Shown here: positions 7,459-14,759 of the stretch, piece after piece
Layout: each line of letters starts with the position of its first letter
Numbering within the stretch: position 1 is the stretch's first letter
From: Halomonas sp.
Lineage (GTDB): Bacteria; Pseudomonadota; Gammaproteobacteria; Pseudomonadales; Halomonadaceae
DNA length: 34,048 bases
NCBI GenBank assembly: GCA_003552795.1
Contig: PUOM01000319.1
Coordinates: forward strand, 1 to 34,048
Reading direction: 5' to 3'
Translations under genes and position numbers: made by a program
Notes under the pieces: model-generated
What the model was told of the DNA's origin: nothing
The model's input: the letters and a program-made list of their open reading frames with translations, nothing else
Database searches by the model: none

Positions 7459-9636
7459 TCAGCGAGCCGGCAGGGGCCGCCATGGCTCCAGCGCGGCCAG
7501 GGTGGCGATCAGGCAGGCGTTCAGCTCGTCCAGCAGACGCCGTGCCGCCTCGTCCTCTTGCCGGACGACCAGCGCCTCCACCCGAGCGGCAAGCCCCGCC
7601 ATCTTGTGCGCCCCCAGGCTGGAGGACTCCCCCTTGAGCTGGTGCGCCGCGTGCCGGGCTGCCGATAGATCGTCCTCGCCGAGCGCGTGCGTCAGGGTCG
7701 CCAGTCGCCTTTCGGCCTGGACGTCGAAGAGCTCCACCAGAGAGGCGAGCCCCTCTTTTCCCAGGGAGTCATGCAGCGCCTGCAGGGTCAAGGGGTCAAC
7801 CAGGCTATCGTGCCCCGACGCCTCGGGCACGTCGCTCTCTCCCGGGGACGCCTCCCCTTCGGCCAGGTAGCGCAGCAGCGTCTCCAGCAGCAGCTCCTGA
7901 CGCAGCGGCTTGGCCAGGTAGCCGTTCATGCCGGCGGCCAGGCAGCGGTCCTGCTCGCCTCCGGGACCGGCGGCGGTCATCGCCACGATAGGCACATCCG
8001 CCGCCCAGCCGCCACGGGCGCGAAGCCGCCGGGTCACCTCGAGACCGTCCATGTCCGGCATCTGAATATCCATGAAGATCAGGTCGAACCGGTCCGCCGC
8101 CACCAGCTGCAGGGCGGCCCCTCCGGAGGCGGCGAGGGTGACCGAACAGCCCAGGCACTCCAGCATGGCCCTTGCCACCTGCTGATTAACGGGATTGTCC
8201 TCCACCACCAGCAGGTGGGCGCCTGACAGGTCCGCACGGCGCAGGCGTCTGGCCGCAGGCAATGCCGGCGGATCCCCCCCCTGGACGGTGGGCAGGGAGA
8301 GCAGGAACCAGAAGCGGCTCCCGACTCCGGGTTCACTGTCCACCTCGAGGCGTCCCCCCATGGCCTCCACCAGGCGGCGGCAGATCGCCAGCCCCAGCCC
8401 GGTCCCCCCGAAGCGCCGCGCGGTGGAGGCATCACCCTGCCGGAACGGCTCGAAGATACGCGAGAGCTGTTCCGGGGCGATGCCACAGCCGGTATCCACC
8501 ACCTCGAAGCGGATTCGATCGTTCTCTCCCACACTGACCGCCAGGCGGATCTCCCCCTCCTCGGTGAATTTCACCGCATTGGAGACCAGGTTGATCAGTA
8601 CCTGGCGCAGGCGTCCCGGATCGGCCAGCACCCGCTCGGGGAGCTGCGGATCCAGATGCGCGAGCAGCATTACACCGCGCGCCTCGGCGCGCGGTGCGAG
8701 CAGCACCACCACACCGGCGACAAGCTCGTTCAGCGCCAGGGCACGATGCTCCAGCTCGAGACGCCCGGCTTCGATCTTGGAAAAGTCCAGCAGATCGTTG
8801 ATCAGCTCCAGCAGCAGTCCGGCGCTGTCATGGATGGTGGCCACATGCTGGCGCACCGTTCTCTCGAGCCGGTGCTCCAGCAGCAGCTCACTCATGCCGA
8901 TGACGCCGTTGAGGGGCGTACGGATCTCGTGGCTGACGGTGGCCAGGAACTCCGACTTGGCCTGGCTGGCCGACTCCGCCTTCCGGGCGGTGGCCTCGAG
9001 CTCTCGGCTCAACACCTCCAGATTCCGCCGGGCCACGGCGTTGTCCCGGGCCTCGCGGAACAGGATCAGCGCCACCAGCATGGCCGACAGGCTCATCGCC
9101 AGGATCAGCACCAGCAGCAGGGCATAGAGCCGCTGCAGCTGGCCACGCTCCTGGGTGGCCGTGTCGGCCAGATGGCCATTGATGGCGATCACCAGCCGCT
9201 CGGTGCGATTGCTCAAGGTATCCAGCTGCCGGTCCAGTGCCTGGCGGTCGCTCGCCTGCAGCGCCTCGAGCCCCTGGATCATGCGCTCGAGAGACTCGGT
9301 GCGCTGCTCGATCTCGTCCAGCAGGGCGCCGGCGGCAGGAGCCGAGGCCAGCAGCTCGGTGATATCGCCGCCTTCGCGCATGAGGTTCAGGCGGCTGTAG
9401 AAGAGCTCGAAGCGCAGCCCCAGCCCCTCGAGGCTGGCGTCGGGCTGTGCCAGGTAGCTGCGCAGCTGGACCACATCCCGATCGAGCTTGTAGGCATGCC
9501 AGGCGGTGTCCCCCCCGGCACTCTGGGCCAGGCTGTCCTGGCGCCAGGAGACCAACCCCACCACCACCAGCGCCGCGGCCAGCAGCAGCAGCGCGCTGAT
9601 GGCGCCAAGCTTGACTCGCAGAGGCAGGCGCAGCAT
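7459..9636 (-). CDS. Membrane hybrid histidine kinase with receiver and Hpt domains
   Basis: A 725-residue BarA/ArcB-type phosphorelay kinase. A first membrane segment (~9-30) and a second (~169-193) bracket a helical periplasmic domain of ~135 residues. A coiled-coil linker leads to the H-box ATVSHEIRTPLNG with His236, N-box Asn353 (NLVSNAVKFT), DTGCGIAP (381-388) and FGGTGLGLAI (409-418). The receiver (473-590) has Asp523 in FMDIQMPDMDG and Lys576; a terminal Hpt domain carries His665 in AAHQLKGESSSLG. ATG at 9636 has GGGAG six bases upstream; an earlier in-frame ATG at 9690 would overlap the upstream gene. It follows the periplasmic SUOX-like gene by 23 bases and precedes FIST. The likely arrangement is periplasmic protein to kinase to Hpt to a response regulator, possibly the LuxR-type one at 4265. 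Confidence 0.87.
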   Translation of the reverse strand: MLRLPLRVKLGAISALLLLAAALVVVGLVSWRQDSLAQSAGGDTAWHAYKLDRDVVQLRSYLAQPDASLEGLGLRFELFYSRLNLMREGGDITELLASAPAAGALLDEIEQRTESLERMIQGLEALQASDRQALDRQLDTLSNRTERLVIAINGHLADTATQERGQLQRLYALLLVLILAMSLSAMLVALILFREARDNAVARRNLEVLSRELEATARKAESASQAKSEFLATVSHEIRTPLNGVIGMSELLLEHRLERTVRQHVATIHDSAGLLLELINDLLDFSKIEAGRLELEHRALALNELVAGVVVLLAPRAEARGVMLLAHLDPQLPERVLADPGRLRQVLINLVSNAVKFTEEGEIRLAVSVGENDRIRFEVVDTGCGIAPEQLSRIFEPFRQGDASTARRFGGTGLGLAICRRLVEAMGGRLEVDSEPGVGSRFWFLLSLPTVQGGDPPALPAARRLRRADLSGAHLLVVEDNPVNQQVARAMLECLGCSVTLAASGGAALQLVAADRFDLIFMDIQMPDMDGLEVTRRLRARGGWAADVPIVAMTAAGPGGEQDRCLAAGMNGYLAKPLRQELLLETLLRYLAEGEASPGESDVPEASGHDSLVDPLTLQALHDSLGKEGLASLVELFDVQAERRLATLTHALGEDDLSAARHAAHQLKGESSSLGAHKMAGLAARVEALVVRQEDEAARRLLDELNACLIATLAALEPWRPLPAR

Positions 9637-9659
9637 GCAAGGCTCCCGATGGCTGCCCC

Positions 9660-10175
9660 TCAGAGGGCGTGAATGTGCACGGTATGCCACACCGAGCGGA
9701 AACGCACGGTCTCGTTGAGCAGTTCCGGGTGCTCGTCGAAGGGGTAGAGCACGAACAGCGGGCCAAACTCGCGAATCTGCAATGGCGACCCGTTGCGTTT
9801 CATGGCCAGGATGACATCGTACTCATGCAGCTGGGCGAGGGGGATCTCCGCCTCGAAGTCGTTCAGCGCCCTGACCCGAACGCGCTCGCCGCGCACGCCG
9901 GCCGCCGCCAGGACCTCCCGCAGCAGCGGCCCCTCGTAGCGGCCGAGATCGGGGTGCCAGGGCGTCCGGGTCTCGGTCACGGTGGGAGCGATATCCATCA
10001 GCATCTCGCGATCGAACAAGGCCTCGTCGCCCACGTTGGGACAGTCGATGTTCCCGCTGATGGTGAGCAGCACCTCGCCGCTCGGCTCGGGCAGCGCCTC
10101 GCCGGCGAAAGCCGACGACGGCAGCCACAGGAGCGGCACGAGGGCGAGCAGGAGGGGCAGGACGCGTCGGCGCAT
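9660..10175 (-). CDS. Periplasmic SUOX-fold (molybdopterin-oxidoreductase-like) protein, probably non-catalytic
   Basis: A 171-residue exported protein with a signal peptide (leucine-rich core 5-19, probable cleavage after AFA at 22-24). The mature part resembles a single oxidoreductase molybdopterin-binding (SUOX-like) domain: YEGPLLREVLAAAGV, then an acidic stretch, then LAMKRNGSPLQIREFGPLFVLYP, which matches the usual NGxPL...GPLRLxxP region of the fold. The only cysteine of the mature protein is Cys45 in NIDCPN, which is not where the molybdenum-ligating cysteine is expected, so cofactor binding is doubtful. ATG at 10175 has GGGAG seven bases upstream. It is the first gene of the kinase operon, and I infer that it delivers a periplasmic signal to the kinase downstream. 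Small proteins of this type often neighbour sensor kinases or GGDEF proteins. Confidence 0.65.
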   Translation of the reverse strand: MRRRVLPLLLALVPLLWLPSSAFAGEALPEPSGEVLLTISGNIDCPNVGDEALFDREMLMDIAPTVTETRTPWHPDLGRYEGPLLREVLAAAGVRGERVRVRALNDFEAEIPLAQLHEYDVILAMKRNGSPLQIREFGPLFVLYPFDEHPELLNETVRFRSVWHTVHIHAL

Positions 10176-10266
10176 GAGAGCACTCCCGGGGCAGGAATCA
10201 TGATGGCGCACAAGCCTACCCCATCACGCCACAAAGGTCAGTCGGGACATGCCTCCCCGATGACCA

Positions 10267-10755
10267 TCATGGTGCCTGGCGGGCCGATTCCGACAGGCGC
10301 TCCTCCAGGCCATCCAGCAGCCGCTGCAGATAGCGAGCACGCTGCTCCCACACCGCATTGCGGTGCAGCTGGCGCGACAGCGGCAGCAGCTCCGGGTCGC
10401 CCAGACCCGACTCGGCCAGCTGGCCATGATAGGTCTCGACCAGCGCCAGGTCGGCTTCCCGCGCGGGTTCCCAGGCAGCCCGGGAGGCCTCGAGCGCCAG
10501 GCGTGCCTCCCGCCCGAGCACCTTGTCCAGCCGGGCGCCAAGGCGCCCGACCTCCTCCTCCCAGCGGCCCCCGGCTTTCCGGGCGCAGCGCAGGGCAGGC
10601 TCGGGCTGTCCCTGAGCCTCGGCCAGGCAGGCGTCGAGCTCGTGGGCAATGAGATGACCGCCCGCGGACACGGTGAGGGGAAGAGGCTGAGCGTGGATCG
10701 GCATCAGGGGTAGCCACAGGAGCGGCAGGCAGGCAAGCGGGCGCGGTATCGGCAT
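10267..10755 (-). CDS. Secreted LprI/DUF1311-like protein
   Basis: A 162-residue protein with a signal peptide (PLACLPLLWLPLMPIHA, cleavage likely after residue 22). The mature part is helical and charged, with two cysteines, Cys43 (LDACLAEA) and Cys57 (LRCARKA), and the pattern W-x3-V-x-x-L...AL-x2-S-x-AAW-x3-R. This recalls the lysozyme-inhibitor LprI N-terminal family (DUF1311), but the match is weak. ATG at 10755 has AAGG seven bases upstream; the longer reading from 10821 would include the palindrome at 10799-10816 and is rejected. It is 91 bases upstream of the SUOX-like gene on the same strand and may be cotranscribed with it. Function is not established. Confidence 0.6.
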   Translation of the reverse strand: MPIPRPLACLPLLWLPLMPIHAQPLPLTVSAGGHLIAHELDACLAEAQGQPEPALRCARKAGGRWEEEVGRLGARLDKVLGREARLALEASRAAWEPAREADLALVETYHGQLAESGLGDPELLPLSRQLHRNAVWEQRARYLQRLLDGLEERLSESARQAP

Positions 10756-10798
10756 GGCATCACCTTGCGGACGCTGGCCCCGGGCCAGCAATGAGAAA

Positions 10799-10816
10799 GG
10801 GGGCATCGATGCCCCC
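10799..10816 (-). terminator. Perfect 18-base palindrome, probable terminator of the DUF2189 gene
   Basis: GGGGGCATCGATGCCCCC is a perfect palindrome 36 bases beyond the stop of the minus-strand DUF2189 gene. On the minus strand it is followed by TTTCTC. It could fold into a short terminator stem, or act as an operator for the LprI-like gene that starts at 10755. Confidence 0.5.
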
Positions 10817-10851
10817 AGCATAGTGGCCAGACTCCGTCGGGGCGAGGCAGC

Positions 10852-11679
10852 TCACCCCTGCAGCGGCTCGCTCTCCTCGATCACCTCGACGCGCACCAGA
10901 TCCTCGTAGGCATGCCAGCTGGCATGGCCCAGCACCGGCAGGATAAGCGCCAGCCCGATGTAGAAGGTCATCACCCCCACCAGCACGCAGCCGGTCAGGA
11001 TGGCCGCCCACAGCAGCATCGGGCGGAAGTTGCGGGCCACGGAGCGCACGCTGGCCTCGATCCCCTCCATGAAGGTGAGGTCATGGTGCATCAGGGTCGG
11101 GATCGCCACCGCACTGATGGTGAAGGCCCCGAAGGCGAGAATGCCGCCCATTACCGTCCCCACGGCGATCATGCCCAGCCCCTGAGGCGTGGTGAGCAGG
11201 GCCGAGTAGAGCGTGGCAGGGCTCGGGACCTCGAAGCCGAAGAAGAGGGCGAAGAGCAGGGTCGCCAGGCGAATCCAGGCGAGGAAGAAGATCATCATCA
11301 TCACGCCCATCATGGCGAGCTGACCGGCGTGGGGTCGCCAGGCCCCGAAGGCATCCCCCAGATGCGGCGCCCGGTTGGCCTCCAGCGCTCGGCTGACGCC
11401 GTAGGAGCCCACCGCCACCAGCGGGCCGACAAACATGAAGCCCGCCACCATGGGCAGCAGCCAGTGCCACAGCCCCAGGATGATGGCGCCTGCGGTGATG
11501 GCAATGCTCAGGCCCACCCAGAACATGCCGTAGGCAAGACTCACCGCCGTCGCCTGGCGGAAGTCCTCGATGCCGGCTGCCAGCCAGGCCCGCGGCCGAT
11601 CCATGCCCACCGGGTTGATGGTGATCTTGACCCTGGGCGCTGCAGCCTTGTCATTCGCTCTTGTTGTTGCCGCGTTCAT
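10852..11679 (-). CDS. DUF2189 integral membrane protein
   Basis: A 275-residue inner-membrane protein with about six hydrophobic segments (around 50-70, 78-100, 140-170, 180-205, 230-255). It matches the DUF2189 family, sometimes annotated as cytochrome c oxidase subunit I-like; recognisable parts are VGPLVAVGSYGVSRALE and a region with the histidine pair TLMHHDLTFMEGIEAS. The N-terminal ~30 residues are polar and alanine-rich. ATG at 11679 has AGGGG about eight bases upstream and replaces a poorer start at 11733. It is divergent from the fccA cytochrome gene across 270 bases. The biochemical role of the family is not known, and linkage to the sulfur genes may be coincidental. Confidence 0.75.
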   Translation of the reverse strand: MNAATTRANDKAAAPRVKITINPVGMDRPRAWLAAGIEDFRQATAVSLAYGMFWVGLSIAITAGAIILGLWHWLLPMVAGFMFVGPLVAVGSYGVSRALEANRAPHLGDAFGAWRPHAGQLAMMGVMMMIFFLAWIRLATLLFALFFGFEVPSPATLYSALLTTPQGLGMIAVGTVMGGILAFGAFTISAVAIPTLMHHDLTFMEGIEASVRSVARNFRPMLLWAAILTGCVLVGVMTFYIGLALILPVLGHASWHAYEDLVRVEVIEESEPLQG

Positions 11680-11875
11680 GCTGTCACCCCTGTTGCGCCA
11701 TGTGATGCCCGCCTGGCGGGCCAACCCCGACACAGACCCATGCCTTCATGCCGGCTTCATCGCTTAACACAGTTTTAATGTAGCTGAGCGGGATCAATTC
11801 TGCAGACGCGGGACGCCGCGGCTTTCCACGGTGTGGGCCAAGCGGCTTCTTCATAAGGCGATCACGAAACGTTCT

Positions 11876-11905
11876 TTGGGCACATCAGCGCGGCTGCCAT
11901 AGCAT
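11876..11905 (+). promoter_or_regulatory. Possible sigma-70 promoter for the fcc/tsuA/soxYZ operon
   Basis: TTGGGC at 11876-11881 and TAGCAT at 11900-11905 are separated by 18 bases, 45 bases before the fccA start. The match to -35/-10 consensus is partial (3/6 and 4/6). The remainder of 11680-11949 is AT-richer than the genes, as expected for a divergent promoter region, and holds no ORF I can support. Confidence 0.3.
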
Positions 11906-11949
11906 TAAGATCCCGATAGCCTTCCTAAAAGAAAAAAGGGGAACTGACG

Positions 11950-12297
11950 ATGATCCTGTCATGGCGCCGGGCGTCGACCCTGTCGATTGTCCTGCTGCTT
12001 GGTGGCCTGGCCAGCACGGCCCAGGCCGAAAACGAGTTTTCCCGCGAGCAGCTCGAGGTGATGGCCGGCGGCTGCGCCAGCTGCCACGGCACCGACGGTC
12101 GCCTCGCCGGCGCGGTCCCCGCCATTGCCGGCCGCCCGGCATCGCTGCTGGAGTCCCGCATGCTCGCCTTCAAGGCCGATGAGGTGGAGGACACCACCGT
12201 CATGAACCGCATCGCCAAGGGCTTCAGCGATGAGGAGCTGGCCGCGCTGGCCCGGCACTTCGCCGAGAACCCCGGCCCTCAGGGAGACGTACCATGA
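11950..12297 (+). CDS. fccA: Cytochrome c subunit of flavocytochrome c sulfide dehydrogenase
   Basis: A 115-residue periplasmic class I c-type cytochrome. A signal peptide (hydrophobic 11-20, cleavage after AQA at 24-26) is followed by one haem site CASCH (Cys42, Cys45, His46) and a probable axial ligand Met85 in TTVMNRIAKGFSDEE. The size fits a monohaem FccA rather than the dihaem form of Allochromatium. It overlaps the next gene by four bases (ATGA at 12294), so the two are translationally coupled. It would accept electrons from the FAD subunit coded next and pass them to the respiratory chain. Partner assignment rests on the fccB neighbour, which is clear. Confidence 0.82.
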   Translation: MILSWRRASTLSIVLLLGGLASTAQAENEFSREQLEVMAGGCASCHGTDGRLAGAVPAIAGRPASLLESRMLAFKADEVEDTTVMNRIAKGFSDEELAALARHFAENPGPQGDVP

Positions 12298-13628
12298 GCC
12301 AGCACGACGACCGGACTCGTCACACCCGCCGCCCCGGGCTGACCCGCCGCCAGCTGCTGCAGGGCATGGGGGCCGCCTCCACCCTGCCCCTGCTGGGCGG
12401 CATCGCCCCCTTCGCCATCGCCAACGGCTCCGCCGGCCGCGTGGTGGTGATCGGCGGCGGCTTCGGCGGCGCCACCGCCGCCAAGTACCTCAAGCGGGCC
12501 AACCCGGCCATCGAGGTCACCCTGGTGGAGCCCGCCGAGGTCTTCTACACCTGCCCGTTCAGCAACCTCTTCCTGGGCGGCCTGCGCGACATGCGCTCCA
12601 TCGCCCACGGCTATGACGAGCTGCGCGACCGCTACGGCGTGCGGGTGGTGCACAGCCTGGCCGAGGACGTCGACCCCGACGGCCACCGCGTGCACCTCGC
12701 CAACGGCGAGACCCTGGCCTATGACCGCCTGGTGCTCTCGCCGGGCATCGACTTCCGCTGGAACGGCCTGGAGGGCTACGACGAAGCCGCCGCCGAGCTC
12801 GCCCCCCACGCCTGGAAGGCCGGCGCCCAGTCGGAGCTGCTGCGTCGCCAGCTCGAGGCGATGGACGACGGCGGCACCTTCGTGATGGTGGCGCCGGAAA
12901 ACCCCTACCGCTGCCCGCCGGGGCCCTACGAGCGTGCCAGCCTGGTGGCCCACTACTTCAGTCAGCACAAGCCCAACTCGAAGGTGCTGATCCTCGACGC
13001 CAAGGACAGCTTCTCCAAGCAGGGGCTGTTCACCGCCGGCTGGGAGCGCCTCTACGGCGACCGCATCGAATGGGTCGGGCTCTCCGACGACGGCCGGGTG
13101 ACCCGGGTCGACGCCGAGAACCTGGAGGTGGAGACCGAGTTCGGCACCCGTCATCGGGCCGACGTGCTCAACGTCATTCCTCCCCAGAAGGCGGGCTTCA
13201 TCGCCGAGCGCGCCGGGGTCACCGACGACTCCGGCTGGGTGCCGGTCAAGCCGGCGACCTTCGAGTCCGAGCGCGTCCGCGACGTCTACGTGGTGGGTGA
13301 CGCCACGGTGGCGGCCCCGATGCCCAAGTCGGGCTTCTGTGCCAACAACCAGGCCAAGGTGGTGGCCGCGGCCATCGCCGCGGAGCTCTCGGGCCGCAGC
13401 GCGCCGGAGCCCTACTGGACCAACACCTGCTACAGCCTGATCGGCCCCGAGTACGGCATCTCGGTGGCCGGGGTCTACCGGGTGCAGGAGGGCGTGATCG
13501 CCGAGGTGGAGGGGGCCGGCGGGCTGAGCCCGGCCGATGCGCCGGACCATATCCGCGCCCTGGAAGCCGAGTACGCCGTGGGCTGGTACAACGCCATCTG
13601 CCAGGACACCTGGGGCACCAGCGTCTGA
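12294..13628 (+). CDS. fccB: Sulfide dehydrogenase flavoprotein subunit
   Basis: A 444-residue FAD protein of the sulfide:quinone reductase/flavocytochrome c superfamily that oxidises sulfide to sulfur in the periplasm. A Tat signal is visible (Arg18-Arg19 in TRRQLLQ, hydrophobic 27-43). The dinucleotide fold starts with VVVIGGGFGGATAA (50-63). Cys207 in NPYRCPPGPYERA and Cys349 in SGFCANNQA correspond to the redox-active cysteine pair known from FccB (161/337 in the mature Allochromatium protein). VYVVGDAT (331-338) is the second FAD contact and a FccB-specific C-terminal domain follows. The ATG overlaps the fccA stop, and AGGGAGA sits upstream. A hairpin at 13654-13673 separates it from the next gene. 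Assignment is firm; polysulfide or thiol substrates cannot be excluded. Confidence 0.88.
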   Translation: MSQHDDRTRHTRRPGLTRRQLLQGMGAASTLPLLGGIAPFAIANGSAGRVVVIGGGFGGATAAKYLKRANPAIEVTLVEPAEVFYTCPFSNLFLGGLRDMRSIAHGYDELRDRYGVRVVHSLAEDVDPDGHRVHLANGETLAYDRLVLSPGIDFRWNGLEGYDEAAAELAPHAWKAGAQSELLRRQLEAMDDGGTFVMVAPENPYRCPPGPYERASLVAHYFSQHKPNSKVLILDAKDSFSKQGLFTAGWERLYGDRIEWVGLSDDGRVTRVDAENLEVETEFGTRHRADVLNVIPPQKAGFIAERAGVTDDSGWVPVKPATFESERVRDVYVVGDATVAAPMPKSGFCANNQAKVVAAAIAAELSGRSAPEPYWTNTCYSLIGPEYGISVAGVYRVQEGVIAEVEGAGGLSPADAPDHIRALEAEYAVGWYNAICQDTWGTSV

Positions 13629-13653
13629 CACGGTAGCGACGGTATGATGCGCA

Positions 13654-13673
13654 GGGCCGCCCTTGGGTGGCCC
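13654..13673 (+). promoter_or_regulatory. Intercistronic hairpin between fccB and tsuA
   Basis: GGGCCGCCC (13654-13662) can pair with GGGTGGCCC (13665-13673), with one G-U pair and a very short TT loop that probably opens to four bases. Only a weak T-rich stretch follows (CGCTTGTTG). It may attenuate or stabilise mRNA between the coupled fcc genes and the transporter. Confidence 0.3.
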
Positions 13674-13702
13674 CGCTTGTTGAATGACCGAAGGAATCGC
13701 CG

Positions 13703-14737
13703 ATGAGCCATACCGAACTGGTGGCCTGGTCGGGCCTGGTGATCGGACTCGTCTTCGGCGCCACCGGCCAGGCCACCGGCTTCTGCCTGATGCGCGGCCT
13801 GGCCAACGCCTGGACCCGACACGACACCCTCAAGCTGCGCGCCTTCGCCCTGGCCATGGCAGTGGCGCTGCTGGGCACCCAGGCACTGGCGGCCTTCGGC
13901 GTGCTCTCCCTGGGCGGCGCTCTCTACCTGCCGCCCGGCGCCTCCTGGCTGGCGGTGCCCCTGGGCGGCGTGCTGTTCGGCTACGGCATGACCCTGGCCA
14001 ACGGCTGCGGCGCCCGCTCCCTGGTGCTGCTGGGCGGCGGCAACCTGAGAAGCTTCGTGGTGCTGGTCTGCCTCGGGCTCGCCGCCGGCATGACGCTCTC
14101 CGGCCTGCTCGCCCCGCTGCGGGTCTGGCTGGAAGGCGCCACGTCGCTCGCGCTGCCCGCCCGGGACCTCCCTCGGCTACTCGGCGTGCCCGCCTGGCTG
14201 CCGGCCCTCGTGCTGGGCGGCGCGCTCAGCGCCTGGGCGCTGGCGAGCCGCGACTTTCGCGCCTCGCCGCGAGAGTGGCTCGGCGGACTCGTCATCGGCG
14301 CCCTGGTGCCCGCAGGCTGGGTCGCCACCGGCGTGCTGGGCTTCGATGACTTCGAGCCGGTACGCCTGGCCACCCTCACCTTCATCGCCCCCATCGGCGA
14401 CAGCCTGCAGTACGCCATGCTGGCCACCGGCACCCGCCTCGGCTTCGGCGTCAGCGTGGTGGGCGGCGTGCTGGCCGGTGCCCTGGCCATGGCGCTCCTG
14501 CGCCGGGACTTCCGCTGGCAGGGCTTCAGCGGGCCCGGCCAGATGGGCCGCAGCATGGCCGGTGGCGCCCTGATGGGCATCGGCGGCGTGCTGGCCCTGG
14601 GCTGCTCCATCGGCCAGGGGCTCTCCGGCTTCTCGACCCTGGCGCTGCCCAGCTTCGCGGCCCTGGCCGGCATCGTCGCCGGCGCCCGGCTGGGGATCAG
14701 GGGGCCGCTTTCACTGTCCAATGCGCCGACGACCTGA
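13703..14737 (+). CDS. tsuA: YeeE/YedE-family thiosulfate (sulfur-compound) transporter, TsuA-like
   Basis: A 344-residue polytopic inner-membrane protein of the YeeE/YedE family. TsuA members import thiosulfate by relaying it past conserved cysteines. Three candidate cysteines sit in typical small-residue motifs: Cys28 in GQATGFCLMRG, Cys102 in LANGCGARS and Cys301 in LALGCSIGQGLSG. About nine to ten hydrophobic segments are present. The start at 13703 has AAGGAA six bases upstream. It lies between fccB and the soxYZ-like gene, all in one direction with gaps under 75 bases. The context suggests uptake or export of thiosulfate, sulfide-derived sulfur or another thiol compound linked to periplasmic sulfur oxidation. 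Exact substrate is an inference. Confidence 0.78.
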   Translation: MSHTELVAWSGLVIGLVFGATGQATGFCLMRGLANAWTRHDTLKLRAFALAMAVALLGTQALAAFGVLSLGGALYLPPGASWLAVPLGGVLFGYGMTLANGCGARSLVLLGGGNLRSFVVLVCLGLAAGMTLSGLLAPLRVWLEGATSLALPARDLPRLLGVPAWLPALVLGGALSAWALASRDFRASPREWLGGLVIGALVPAGWVATGVLGFDDFEPVRLATLTFIAPIGDSLQYAMLATGTRLGFGVSVVGGVLAGALAMALLRRDFRWQGFSGPGQMGRSMAGGALMGIGGVLALGCSIGQGLSGFSTLALPSFAALAGIVAGARLGIRGPLSLSNAPTT

Positions 14738-14759
14738 CCGACCCACAGGAACCTGCCCA

